Assembly (NCBI RefSeq): GCF_003589595.1
Contig: NW_020653855.1
Location: 3,306,771-3,370,770 of the forward strand
DNA from: Hyposmocoma kahamanoa
Taxonomy: Eukaryota; Arthropoda; Insecta; Lepidoptera; Cosmopterigidae
Direction of reading: 5' to 3'
DNA: 64,000 nt
Shown here in pieces: positions 55,505 through 64,000 of the stretch. Within the stretch, counting starts at the first letter, position 1, and each line of letters begins with the position of its first letter. The notes beneath the pieces are model-generated. The model ran no database searches, had not been told where the DNA came from, and saw only the letters and a program-made list of their open reading frames with translations. A program made the position numbers and the translations under genes.

Positions 55505-55904
55505 NNNNNNNNNNNNNNNNNNNNNNNNNNNNNNNNNNNNNNNNNNNNNNNNNNNNNNNNNNNNNNNNNNNNNNNNNNNNNNNNNNNNNNNNNNNNNNNN
55601 NNNNNNNNNNNNNNNNNNNNNNNNNNNNNNNNNNNNNNNNNNNNNNNNNNNNNNNNNNNNNNNNNNNNNNNNNNNNNNNNNNNNNNNNNNNNNNNNNNNN
55701 NNNNNNNNNNNNNNNNNNNNNNNNNNNNNNNNNNNNNNNNNNNNNNNNNNNNNNNNNNNNNNNNNNNNNNNNNNNNNNNNNNNNNNNNNNNNNNNNNNNN
55801 NNNNNNNNNNNNNNNNNNNNNNNNNNNNNNNNNNNNNNNNNNNNNNNNNNNNNNNNNNNNNNNNNNNNNNNNNNNNNNNNNNNNNNNNNNNNNNNNNNNN
55901 NNNN
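55505..55904. other. Assembly gap (400 N)
   Basis: Exactly 400 unknown bases. The round number suggests an estimated or conventional gap, not a measured one. Reading frames across it are artefacts. Confidence 0.99.
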
Positions 55905-56300
55905 TATTATAGTCCTCAGACGTTGCGTCATACAACTTTTTCACATGCCTGAATTAATTTGAAATAATAATTTAATTTGACGGCCTCCGTCCGCGCTCGA
56001 GTGGCTTGGTGTCTGGCTATCTTTTTTTTAATTTTATTTAAATTTATTTCACGAAAAATACAGCAGGTAACTTATTTATTAAAAGCCGTCACAATGCTGA
56101 GCAGTTTTTTTGACGACATTGTACATACTAAATAAAATGTAAAAAATACTTTAAGAGGCCTTTAACCTTTGTATCATTCCTTAGCCAATCAAAATCGTTA
56201 TATGTATATTTGTGGACCTAAATAACGTGTAGGTACATCTTTTTCCGTAATAGTTATTTGCTTTAAACTGCACTAGTTTACCCAGCCTTACACATTTTGT
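55905..56300. other. AT-rich spacer
   Basis: No supported gene. Confidence 0.4.
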
Positions 56301-56303
56301 CAT

Positions 56304-56394
56304 GTACAGTCAAAGAGCACGTCATGCTTGACACTTTGGACCGTTCTTATTGCAAGCGGCCTAGAGTTCAATTTAAGCCTTGTCAAGCTTGACA
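56304..56394. mobile_element. M3 MITE, truncated
   Basis: GTACAGTCAAAGAGCACGTC at the left, then CTTGACACTTTGGACCGTTC and a final TCAAGCTTGAC. The right terminus is missing. Inverted relative to 18248-18364. Confidence 0.55.
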
Positions 56395-56399
56395 CTAAG

Positions 56400-56785
56400 A
56401 ATAATAAGAATAGGTACTGACCTATTCTTGAGCCTAACTTTATAACTATCACAATAGTAATTTTCTAACACTATCAAATATCTCCTCCTAATTTCTATTG
56501 GCATGACCTTACAGTAACTAAATAAGTCATTTTATTCTGTGCCAATGCATTTTTGTTTCACTTTTTTTGCATACTAATTGTTTTATCATCCCAATTTGTA
56601 ACTTTCTAATGTCTTTTAGATAATTAGATAAAATCTGACGCCCAGTGTTCGATCTCCGGCCGGATTAGTGGAGAAAAACTAACTTTCTATATATTGTCTC
56701 AGGTCTGGGTGTTTGTGGCACAGTCTTTGTTTCCGATTTCAACCTATAACACAAGTGCTTTAGCTACTTACTTTGGGATCAAAGC
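56400..56785. other. AT-rich spacer with a tS1 scrap
   Basis: CAGTGTTCGATCTCCGGCCGG near 56644 is a scrap of tS1; nothing else supported. Confidence 0.4.
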
Positions 56786-56789
56786 AACT

Positions 56790-57015
56790 TATGTTATTTT
56801 CGAGTTCGTAGGTTTTCGCGATTGTTACACATAGGATATGAAAGTATTTTTTCGGTTCTGAATCGTGTTTCAAAGAAACCAACGTTTCGAGCCCTTTCCA
56901 GGTCCCATTGTCACGGATGACTAAGGTGATAAAGTCATCAACCAGTTAGTCTACCTAACCTTAATTCTAATAATACAAGTAAGTAAAGTTTAATATGACT
57001 GTAAACCACTCTATT
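56790..57015 (+). repeat. Penelope-type LTR module
   Basis: It matches 45790-45972: TTTTCGCGATTGTTACACAT, CCAACGTTTCGAGCCCTTTC, then a diverged 3' part with AACCACTCTATTTTTC. Confidence 0.6.
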
Positions 57016-57084
57016 TTTCGTTATTTTTACAAAAATTAATAATTAAGTACTATATATACTTAAACTATATAATTAAAAACATAA

Positions 57085-57268
57085 AACAAAGGTCCGACAA
57101 TAAGCATATAGAAAAATTCGTGAGTTCCGCTGGTTCGTTCCGTGGCTTAATTGGCATAGCGTCTGCCACGGTTTGCTAGGAGATGTCGGTTCGAATCCGG
57201 CCGCATCGAAGGCATTTTTACCAAGTGTTCGATCTTTGTATTAATAATTATAACAAACTAGTGGAGCA
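57085..57268 (+). repeat. tS1 SINE copy
   Basis: Box A-like GTGGCTTAATTGGCATAGC, box B GGTTCGAATCCGGCC and the tail TCGATCTTTGTATTAATAAT. Confidence 0.8.
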
Positions 57269-57339
57269 ATTTAACAATAATTAATTGAAAACCCCTGTTA
57301 ATAATTAAGTGAAACACCCTAACATTCAATCAATTCAAT

Positions 57340-57552
57340 TAACTGGCTCCGTGGCCGAACCGTTACCATACCGGACTGCCACACAGAGGTCCCAGGTTCG
57401 ATTCCCGGGCCGGGGGAAATGTTTGTATGGCCTACATTTATTTCTCTCGTGAGTTTGGGTGTCATTTGTGGTTGTCTATGGGTGTGTCCATGGCACCTGC
57501 GACACAGGGTTTCCCTAGTGCGGAGCTATGTTGTGTGTGTGCTTTATTTATT
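57340..57552 (+). repeat. tS2 SINE copy, complete
   Basis: The tRNA-Gly-like head (CCGTGGCCGAACCGTTACC, GGTTCGATTCCCGGGCC), the body and the GTTGTGTGTGTGCTTTATTT tail are all present. Confidence 0.85.
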
Positions 57553-57765
57553 TATTATTAATAAAACTTAAGTACTATATTTTAAATTGCAAATTTACAA
57601 ATTTTTAAATTGGCGTCTCGCGTCTAATGGTTTTGTGTAATATTTATTCTTTATAATTATAATAATAATTTTATCGATACTTCCCCTATTTTTTAGCTGA
57701 ATTTAAGCAAATCAGCATTATTGGTATATTTTTAGGTGACAATAAATAGTTATGTAAAAAGGGAG

Positions 57766-57846
57766 CAAAGATCTGAGGGGCACTGCCACTGCGCCCGTCA
57801 CCCTGAGACATAAGTAAATAAGTCCCATGTGCCCGCAATTTCACCT
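57766..57846 (+). repeat. DR1 internal fragment
   Basis: GCAAAGATCTGAGGGGCACTG to CCCGCAATTTCACC, abutting an LJ 3' end. Confidence 0.7.
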
Positions 57847-57864
57847 TATAAATAAATTAAAATT

Positions 57865-58085
57865 GTAAGCTACTGCTCGTTCTCTATGCTGACTTCCCTG
57901 AGAAGAACGAGCAAGAACCTCTAGGGCTTGCTCTTTTCAAATAAATTTAAAAGTACAGACTTTGAATCAAATTTGTGTGGAACCTAGTCTTTACGTACAT
58001 CTGTATCTAATACGTAGTCGTCAATTTTATAATATGACCTTTCAATTGAAATAAGAGGTCAAATGTCCACTAATTTTTTGAATAT
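57865..58085 (-). repeat. LJ LINE 3' end
   Basis: On the minus strand the last LJ codons and a 3' UTR with both hairpins (GAACGAGC at 57905 and GCTCGTTC at 57875, perfectly complementary). The G/C form of the stem. Confidence 0.78.
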
Positions 58086-58189
58086 TATTTACCAGGAACA
58101 CTGGCTTTATTTCAATTTTTTTTTTCCTAATGATATTAAACCCACTTGAAAAATGTATATCGTTTTTTATTTTTAACGCACTCACTCAT

Positions 58190-58400
58190 ATCCTCACACC
58201 AGGGAATACGCGACCCTAAGAAACCCTGTATCCCGGCTGCCATGGACACACATAGACAAACAACCACAAATTACCATCCAAACTCACGAGAAAATTAAAT
58301 GTAGGGCATACAAATATTTCCCCCGGTCCGGGGATCGAACCCGGGACCTCCGCTTCGCAGTCCAGCATAGTAACCGTTCGGCCACTGAGGCAGTTAAATC
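58190..58400 (-). repeat. tS2 SINE copy
   Basis: Head on the minus strand (GTGGCCGAACGGTTACTATG with box B GGTTCGATCCCCGGACC) and body; the tail is disturbed. Confidence 0.8.
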
Positions 58401-58404
58401 ATAG

Positions 58405-58850
58405 GTATATGTAAAGTACCTATTGAATTGCTATTGAAATGCTTATAAAAATTTCGACGTAAGTTTCTGTTTTTTTATTTCATCTTGAAATTTTTTAGGT
58501 ATCGTGTTTTCACACCGTATACTAATCAGTATGCCTGTATCCTTAATTTTAGTATATATTTTTTTCAAAAAAAGCGATTGATTCAACACTCACTGTTATG
58601 CGGGATCAATCAAAGCCATTTGAGGTTGTATAGACTCTTACAGCAAGTAAGCGAGCATTGCTTAAGTAGACCAACTTACTTTCACTCGAGGCCAATGGCA
58701 TGCAACTTAGATCAACATCACGCAGACTAAATTTACAGTAGGCGAACTTTTACTTGCTTGTTTTATTAAATAACTTGCAGACATCCTATTATACCAAACT
58801 TCCTCCTTCGAGGCAATCCGTGCGAGGCCATGAAATGGTATTGGTATTGG
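58405..58850. other. Spacer, no gene supported
   Basis: A frame at 58485-58730 has no known domain. Confidence 0.35.
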
Positions 58851-58851
58851 T

Positions 58852-59012
58852 TCTATTCCCGGGCCGGGAGAAATATTTGTATGCCCTACATTTATTTCTT
58901 TCGTGAGTTTGGGTGTAATTTGTGGTTGTCCATGTGTGTGTGTCCATGGCACCCGCGACACCGGGTTTTTCTAGTGCGGGGCTATGTTGAGTGTGTGCGT
59001 TATTATTATTAT
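58852..59012 (+). repeat. tS2 SINE, body and tail
   Basis: From ATTCCCGGGCCGGGAG to GTTGAGTGTGTGCGTTATTATT; only the end of the tRNA-like head remains. Confidence 0.8.
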
Positions 59013-59204
59013 TATTTTATTATTAAAAACATGCGTCACAGTTGAGACAAAGAGGTGGTAGGTAAAGGTGGAAGTAATAGCACACAATATATTTAATATA
59101 ATATATATAATAATAATATTTTAAATGAGATTTTGTCCCTGGATATTTCTTACTCAATTACGTTGAAACGGTTTAACGGATTTAGGTGAATCGAGTTTTA
59201 CGAG

Positions 59205-59405
59205 AAGTGAAATAATTTTTTTTGTGTATATTCTTGTCTGTATTCTTTTTTTGTGGGGAAGGGGATACATCAGTAGTGCTCCAATTTTAAGAAAATATAA
59301 AATAAAACCTCTAAGGGAGTCAAATTAAGGGATGAATCCGGTTTATTGGATTTTACACTTTCCGTTAACCGATTCCAATAAAACTTAGCAAATAGATGTA
59401 AGAAA
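59205..59405 (+). repeat. DR2 copy, diverged
   Basis: GGATACATCAGTAGTGCTCC, AAATTAAGGGATGAATCCGG and CAATAAAACTTAGCAAATAG. Confidence 0.65.
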
Positions 59406-59499
59406 CATAGCGAAAGCGGCTAAGCAAACTTTTGAAGTTTCCCTCCACATTTACTCTACAAATTTTTCACCGTTATTACGAATGAAAATCGCGTTCTAT

Positions 59500-59605
59500 T
59501 AAAGCAAACCAACTTGTCGGACTTTTCGCTAGTTACAAGGTCACGGTCGACAGCAGTCTATCAATCAACAGTGACCATGGGATCTGTAAAGAGTCCGAAA
59601 GTTAA
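59500..59605. repeat. Fold-back Penelope-type module, diverged
   Basis: AACTTGTCGGACTTTT with AAGGTCACGGTCGAC faces GTGACCATGGGATCTGTAAA and GAGTCCGAAAGTTAAG, a mirror arrangement like 13184-13378. Confidence 0.5.
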
Positions 59606-59769
59606 GAAACAAATAGTGGACTTTACACAGACACTTTTGAAGACACGCTGAAAGGCAAAGACCGCGCGACTGCGCTTTCCAACACACGCCAGTGTCACGC
59701 GGTCTATCCTGCGCTATTAGCGTTAGCTGTGAAAGGGGGGCTAATATGCATAAGCGACATTGACTGTTA

Positions 59770-60045
59770 TTGAATACTGCCACCTTACCGATTTCTGCCG
59801 TCAAACAGTTAAACAGAAATAGTTTGCACTGCATTTCCGTTTTCAAGGGTACGGGGTTCTGGTGAAATTACAGGCACATGGGACTTGTCAAGTTACGTCT
59901 TAGGGTGATGGGCGCAGTGGCAAGGCCCCTCAGATCTTAGGCCCCAAAGCTCTGAGTGTCTCTGCAACTTTTATGGGTTGACGTGTCGCTTACCGCCAGG
60001 CGCACGACTTGTTCGTTCCGTCACTTGATATAAAAATAAAGAACC
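59770..60045 (-). repeat. DR1 copy
   Basis: ACTGCCACCTTACCGATTTC to CGACTTGTTCGTTCCGTCAC; nearly complete apart from the extreme 3' end. Confidence 0.8.
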
Positions 60046-60211
60046 TGCACGTCGAAGAAGGGTTGACGTGTAAAGTCCCCTACTCGCATTGGGCCAGTGC
60101 ACTCTGGCATGTCCATGCAAGGTAATGCTCAAAACTCAATTTTCAAAATGTGTGTATTTATAAAAATATACGAGTATATATATTAGTGTAGTCTATATAG
60201 TCAATAAAGTA

Positions 60212-60322
60212 TCACATCACTCGTAAAAATACTGAGTCGCTAAATACTGTCAGCAAACTTTGAGCTGGTACACTTCACAACTGACAGTAGTTAGTGACTC
60301 AGTATTTTTACACGTGATGTGA
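60212..60322. mobile_element. 111-bp palindromic MITE-like element
   Basis: Two ~41-bp arms with four mismatches (CACATCACTCGTAAAAATAC against its inverse with GTATTTTTACACGTGATGTG) around a ~27-bp centre. Target duplication not evident. Confidence 0.6.
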
Positions 60323-60324
60323 AT

Positions 60325-60440
60325 TATGTTCGGGCGACCGAAAAAAGCCTTTTAAAAAATAATATTTAATTAATGAAGAGAATACAAGTTTGTACCAATG
60401 CCACGACAAGTCTAATCTTCGAATTATAAAATAAATATTG
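60325..60440. other. Region downstream of env, LTR not delimited
   Basis: The 3' LTR of the errantivirus-like element should begin here on the minus strand, but without its 5' partner in the window no boundary can be set. Confidence 0.3.
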
Positions 60441-60442
60441 CA

Positions 60443-61586
60443 TTAATTCGCTGATTGCATCGGTTGCATTTTGGGCAGCGCTGAGTTGAGGGTTTTCCGG
60501 AAATATGATAACTTAACTCCTCTCTCATCTAGCCGGAACTGCATCCTGCAGCTTCCGGGAACGTCCTCGTTCCGTGGTTCCATCTTTCTAATGTCCTTTG
60601 CTGTCTTAACTTTTAGTTTGTAGAGTTTGAAAATTATGTATATTATCAAAATGGTGTAGAGCATTATCGTGCTCCAACTAGGAGTGATCATCAGCTGGGG
60701 CCAGTCGACGTCTTCAGGTTCTAGGATAGCTTCGGGTCTGTTTACGAGTTCATGGATGTCGTCTAATTGTATATCTTCTAATTCTATGTTGAGATGCACG
60801 GATACCGGAGTTTCATACACTTCTTTTGGTAGTGGAATAACTTCATTTATTTCAATCTTCTTGACGTGTGTCTGCAGCGTTGTATTCATGAGGTGAATCT
60901 GACAATCATCTGTAGTGGTGATGTTGTAAGTACCTATTATCTTTCTGTATTCTGTCTTAACTCCACATCTTGTTTTCAGGATCTCTTCTTCAGTAGTTAT
61001 TATCAGCCAGCTGTTGCCTTTTAAACTGTATTTTGCCATGTTTCAGGTTCATGTGCAGTTAGGCGCGTGTGCAGTTAGGTTGCTGGTGCTGGATGAGCTG
61101 GATTAGGCAATCTTCATTGTTTCTTATACTTCTTGTGTCTAGTTGTTTGCAGATTTGCAGATCATCTGTGATGCGGCGGCAGTGCTCCTCCACGTAGGCA
61201 TTCTCATCGATTCCCAGTGCAAGGTATTTGGATTTAGGTATTATAGTTAGGTTTTGTTTGTCGGGAATGGAATAGGAATGTAATAAATCGTACATTTCAG
61301 TGTAGACCGAAGGAATAACTAACATAAAGGTAAGTGTTTGTTCTGTGCTATACGCTTTTACCTCTATAGTTCTTTCAATCTCGTGAATTTTATTTGGGTT
61401 TATTTCTACTGCGGAGTGAAATGAGAACTGATTATGCAAGGCAATTTCGTCTAGTAAACTATGTGGATTAATAATCCTAGGGTCCATTATATCTAATTGA
61501 GAAAATGTGCATCTTCTAAAATCGGTCCTGTGAGGACTGACCAGGAACAAGGTGTGGTCTTCGCAACAGCTCAAAATGCACTCCAA
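60443..61586 (-). pseudogene. env-like remnant of the errantivirus-like element
   Basis: Two frames, 61586-61059 and 61039-60443, hold the C-terminal part of an envelope glycoprotein of the baculovirus F-related type carried by errantiviruses. Visible are a LTFMLVIPSVY strand, several Cys residues (EEHCRR, LQICKQ, EDCLIQ), PNCT as a possible glycosylation site, and a hydrophobic membrane anchor, TIMLYTILIIYIIFKL, about 60 residues before the end. The frame changes around 61040-61060. The N-terminal part, with signal peptide, cleavage site and fusion peptide, is not visible. The env reading begins almost directly after the last integrase-side residues, implying a deletion that joined pol to the middle of env. 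Confidence 0.78.
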
Positions 61587-61587
61587 T

Positions 61588-62530
61588 AGATTTAGAGTTG
61601 GGGTGTTTTTCTATTATTTGAGTCACGTTGTTTGGATGAAGGTGAATGATCTGATGGGGTCGTTTAAATACTGGTTTCGTCTTATCGTTCCGTGCAGTTT
61701 TAGCTATCTGCTTATAGACGGTTTCACCTATTTTGAAGGCTATCTCCTCGGCATCTTGGTTACGTTTCGCTATGACCTATTCTTTATTTTTGGATGTAAG
61801 CTCTGCGACGCACTCTTGAACAACTTCCGCGTTACTACGGTGTTTCCTAACATACTCTTGGTAGAATTCGTGAGGGTGGTACATTTCTAAAGAGTTTCTG
61901 GATGCTGTGTAACCAAATAAGAGTCCATGTGGCGTATAGCCTGTTGCAGAATGAATTGCGTTGTTATAAGCAATTAATGCATAGGTCATTATAGTTTGAA
62001 TGGGGTCATCTTTATTCCTCATTCTCTGAATTCTAATGATTTCTGCGATTGTGGAATGGAATCTCTCAATAGGTGAATTAGAGTTTGGGTTATACGGTGT
62101 CGTGACATGAATGTTTATATTATGGGATGCGCATTTAATCATATCGTTATCAAACTTGCTGTCCGAATCGGTAGTTAATTGAAGAGGAAGCCCTAGGATG
62201 GAAAATATTTTTAGTAAAGCTTCAGCAACGTGAATGCTGCGTGGTCGCTGAAACGGGAATGGCTTGTGCATATTTAGAGAAGTTATCTACAACAGATAGA
62301 AAAATGGCTCCTCCAGAAGAGTAAAGGTCCATGAAAAGGTGTTACATTGGTTTTGTCTGGGTTTCGGTCAAGGCTAATGGTGGCCTCAACGGGTTGCGTT
62401 CATACTTGGTTTTAAGACAGATGTCACATTTATTAATATACGATTGTATTGTAAGTAGCATGTTAGTCCAATGATGGATTCGCTCTGGACCTTTTGGAGG
62501 GAAAAGTGCCGTTTTTATTTTGACTTTCAA
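61588..62530 (-). pseudogene. Integrase remnant
   Basis: The pieces are a zinc-binding remnant with CDICLKTKYERNPL (its HH half not clear), then the catalytic core. The first Asp lies in FMDLYS near 62325, the second in TTDSDSKFDN near 62160, and the Glu in NSPIERFHS near 62075. All three DDE residues are thus present. YALIAYNNAIHSATGYTP completes the core, and a C-terminal basic tail continues to about 61590. The integrase would insert the cDNA into host DNA. A frame change near 62270 and stops around 61775 and 62340 separate the pieces. Confidence 0.85.
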
Positions 62531-62591
62531 TTATTTTGTGAAATCTAGTTTAAAGTGGAATAGGATAGTGCTATTGTGCCTTAATCGAAGA

Positions 62592-62924
62592 TTAAAACGC
62601 GAAATTATACGAATCTCGAACTAAAATACCCATATCGGCCCGTTCTAAGAATCCCGAGTCAATCCAAGCACGCCGCCTCAAAATTTCAGCGCGTACATCG
62701 TCAAAGATCCTATTAATAATGTTATCGTCGTCATTACCATCTAAGTTGACCGCTAGTGAATCGATGCTGTTATGAAAAAATTTAACTTGGGAAAGGGCAT
62801 CAGCGTTAGTGTTTTGTTTGCCCTTCTTATAGACTTCTTGGTAATCGTATTCGGCTAACTTTAAGCGCCATCGCGTTAATTTGGAATTAATATCTTTCAG
62901 AGACATAAGCCGTGTCAGAGACAT
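62592..62924 (-). pseudogene. RNase H remnant and linker
   Basis: Only the C-terminal part of the RNase H domain remains (SKLTRWRLKLAEYDYQEVYKKG with the NTNADALSQ block), followed by an acidic linker. The catalytic core, normally about 100 residues upstream, has been removed by a deletion between 62905 and 62945. The junction carries a duplicated 14-mer (TCAGAGACATAAGC). Confidence 0.8.
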
Positions 62925-62943
62925 AAGCAGTAACCAACCAAAC

Positions 62944-64000
62944 CTAGAAATGCTTTAATTTCCTTTTATGTGGTTGGGATTGGAAGTTCAGAACAGCTTT
63001 AATCTTGTCTTTGTTCGGTTTTAGTCCGCGGTCAGTCAGTTCATGTCCTAAGAAACTGACTTGTTTCTGTAAAAATTTAGATTTGTCTAGTTGAATTTTA
63101 AGATTATGAAGCTTGAATCTGTCAAAGACCTCCTTGATTTTTTGAATATGCTCCTGAAGGGAGACTGAGACTATAATTACGTCGTCTAGGTAAGTACATA
63201 CGTTGTCTATGCCTCTGAGTATGTGATCCATCAGTCTCTGGAATGTACTCTGGGCATTCTTTAAGCCAAAGGGCATTCTAAGAAATTCGTAATATCCTCG
63301 TTCAGTTGAGAAAGCTGTTTTCTCAATGTCGTTTTTATGCATCTCCAACTGGTGATAACCACTAGCTAAGTCTATAGTCGTGAAGTATTATGCACGGCCT
63401 ATTCTATCTAAGATGTCGTTAACATTGGGTATAGGGTATTTGTCTTCGATTATACGGTCACTAAGTCTCCGATAATCGATTACAAGTCTCCACTTAACAT
63501 TTCCTGATGCATTTTTTTTTTTGGTACTATATGAACGGGGCATGATCAAGGGGAAATGCTCTCCCTAATTATACCTTGTTTAAGCAAGGTATCTATTTTT
63601 TGTATTTCTATTCGCTGTTGCGGGGCTTGCCTGTAACCTCTGACAAATACGGGGTTGTCATCTGTTAATCTTAATTGATGTAGTTTGTCTGTAAAGAAAA
63701 GGTCTCGATACTTATAGCATAATCGGTGGATCTCACGCTTTTCCTCGTCGCTGAGGTGGTCTGTCCTGAGTCGTTTCAGGTTTTCACAGAGCTCATGATC
63801 TATATCAGGAGTTATCTCAGTAGCATTGAGATCATGTGTTACAATTTTCTCATGAAAAGGACATTTGTTGGAAATTACTTTCTTATCGTTTGTAAAATTC
63901 ATTACTGAGGTTTGAAATTTACCATTTTTTACTTGTATTATAGCTGCGGGGGATGTAAGCCCGTCAGTCCAACGAAAATCATCGTAAATGTAAGTACCAT
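62944..64000 (-). pseudogene. Reverse transcriptase of the Ty3/gypsy element
   Basis: From the right edge, an upstream linker leads into RT at about 63650. VFVRGYRQAPQQR and LLKQGIIRESISP form the N-terminal fingers, and the motif A Asp lies in TIDLASGYH at about 63370. RMPFGLKNAQSTFQRLMD and YLDDVIIVS (motif C, both Asp present) follow, then VSFLGHELTDRGLKPN of the thumb. Lesions: a run of T at about 63518-63528 with a frame change, a stop (63388-63390) just before motif A, and a frame change near 62965. Catalytic residues survive but the polyprotein does not. The pol frame continues past the window edge. Confidence 0.88.

Larger units (their letters stand above)
60443..64000 (-). mobile_element. 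Degraded errantivirus-like Ty3/gypsy element, 5' part outside
   Basis: The minus strand shows, in order from the right edge, RT, a remnant of RNase H, integrase and an env-like region with a transmembrane segment. This is the layout of insect errantiviruses (env-bearing Metaviridae). Gag, protease and the 5' LTR would lie beyond 64000. Every domain is interrupted, so it is an old endogenous copy. Confidence 0.85.

Noticed and set aside
55423..55944. Two long minus-strand reading frames
   Set aside because: They consist of the 400-base gap read as unknown residues and have no biological meaning.
57120..57205. tRNA gene (GTGGCTTAATTGG ... GGTTCGAATCC)
   Set aside because: Acceptor arms do not pair and the same head with the same flanks occurs in several copies, so it is a SINE (tS1).
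61552..61890. 112-codon plus-strand ORF
   Set aside because: Shadow of the integrase C-terminal region on the minus strand.
1..64000. CRISPR array, operon or prokaryotic system
   Set aside because: No regularly spaced repeats with unique spacers and no clustered co-directional genes; the element content is that of an insect genome.

Overview
This window looks like an insect genome, most likely a moth or butterfly. It is AT-rich, has no operon structure, and is crowded with layered, broken transposable elements. They include PHD-finger CR1-like and jockey-like LINEs, an env-bearing Ty3/gypsy element, tRNA-derived SINEs and several miniature inverted-repeat elements (MITEs). No complete host gene is visible. 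The only host-like coding piece is a single THAP-domain exon at 5756-5847. The 64 kb contains one assembly gap (55505-55904).

Names used here for dispersed families, defined from copies inside the window: DR1, a ~290 bp repeat recognised by GGGACGAACAAGTCGTG and by AGATCTGAGGGGCACTGCC; DR2, a ~270 bp repeat starting ACCGACTTCAAAAAAGGAG; tS1, a tRNA-derived SINE with box A/B in GTGGCCTAGTTGG and GGTTCGAATCC; tS2, a second tRNA-derived SINE whose head resembles tRNA-Gly(GCC); M1 (ends CATTGACTTAC), M2 (ends CATCGAGTATAT) and M3 (TCAAGCTTGA palindromes), three MITE families; LJ, a jockey-like LINE known mainly from its 3' end.

Layout. 1-5.4 kb: LINE scraps, tS1/tS2 SINEs and a Harbinger-like MITE. 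5.7-7.4 kb: the THAP exon followed by a reversed gag-like ORF1 relic. 8.3-11 kb: DR1 copies and a LINE RT relic. 12-15.9 kb: an unrecognised coding relic, Penelope-type modules and a LINE RNase H relic. 18-28 kb: MITEs, several with clear target duplications, including a TA-inserted element nested in an M2 copy. 28.8-37.3 kb: LINE country, dominated by a nearly full-length PHD/CR1-like LINE on the minus strand (30.7-35.3 kb). 37.3-48 kb: DR1/DR2/SINE copies, the best LJ copy, an M2 copy and a Penelope GIY-YIG relic. 49.3-50.3 kb: a DR1 copy split by a GC-rich ~690 bp insertion of unknown type. 51-60 kb: more DR1/DR2/SINE/LINE ends. 60.4 kb to the right edge: a degraded errantivirus-like Ty3/gypsy element on the minus strand, with env, integrase, an RNase H deletion and RT; its 5' part lies beyond the window.

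The elements do not form a working system. Their value is archaeological: nested insertions, empty-site comparisons and covarying RNA stems give direct evidence about several families. Nothing here was checked against a database; family assignments rest on motifs read by eye.
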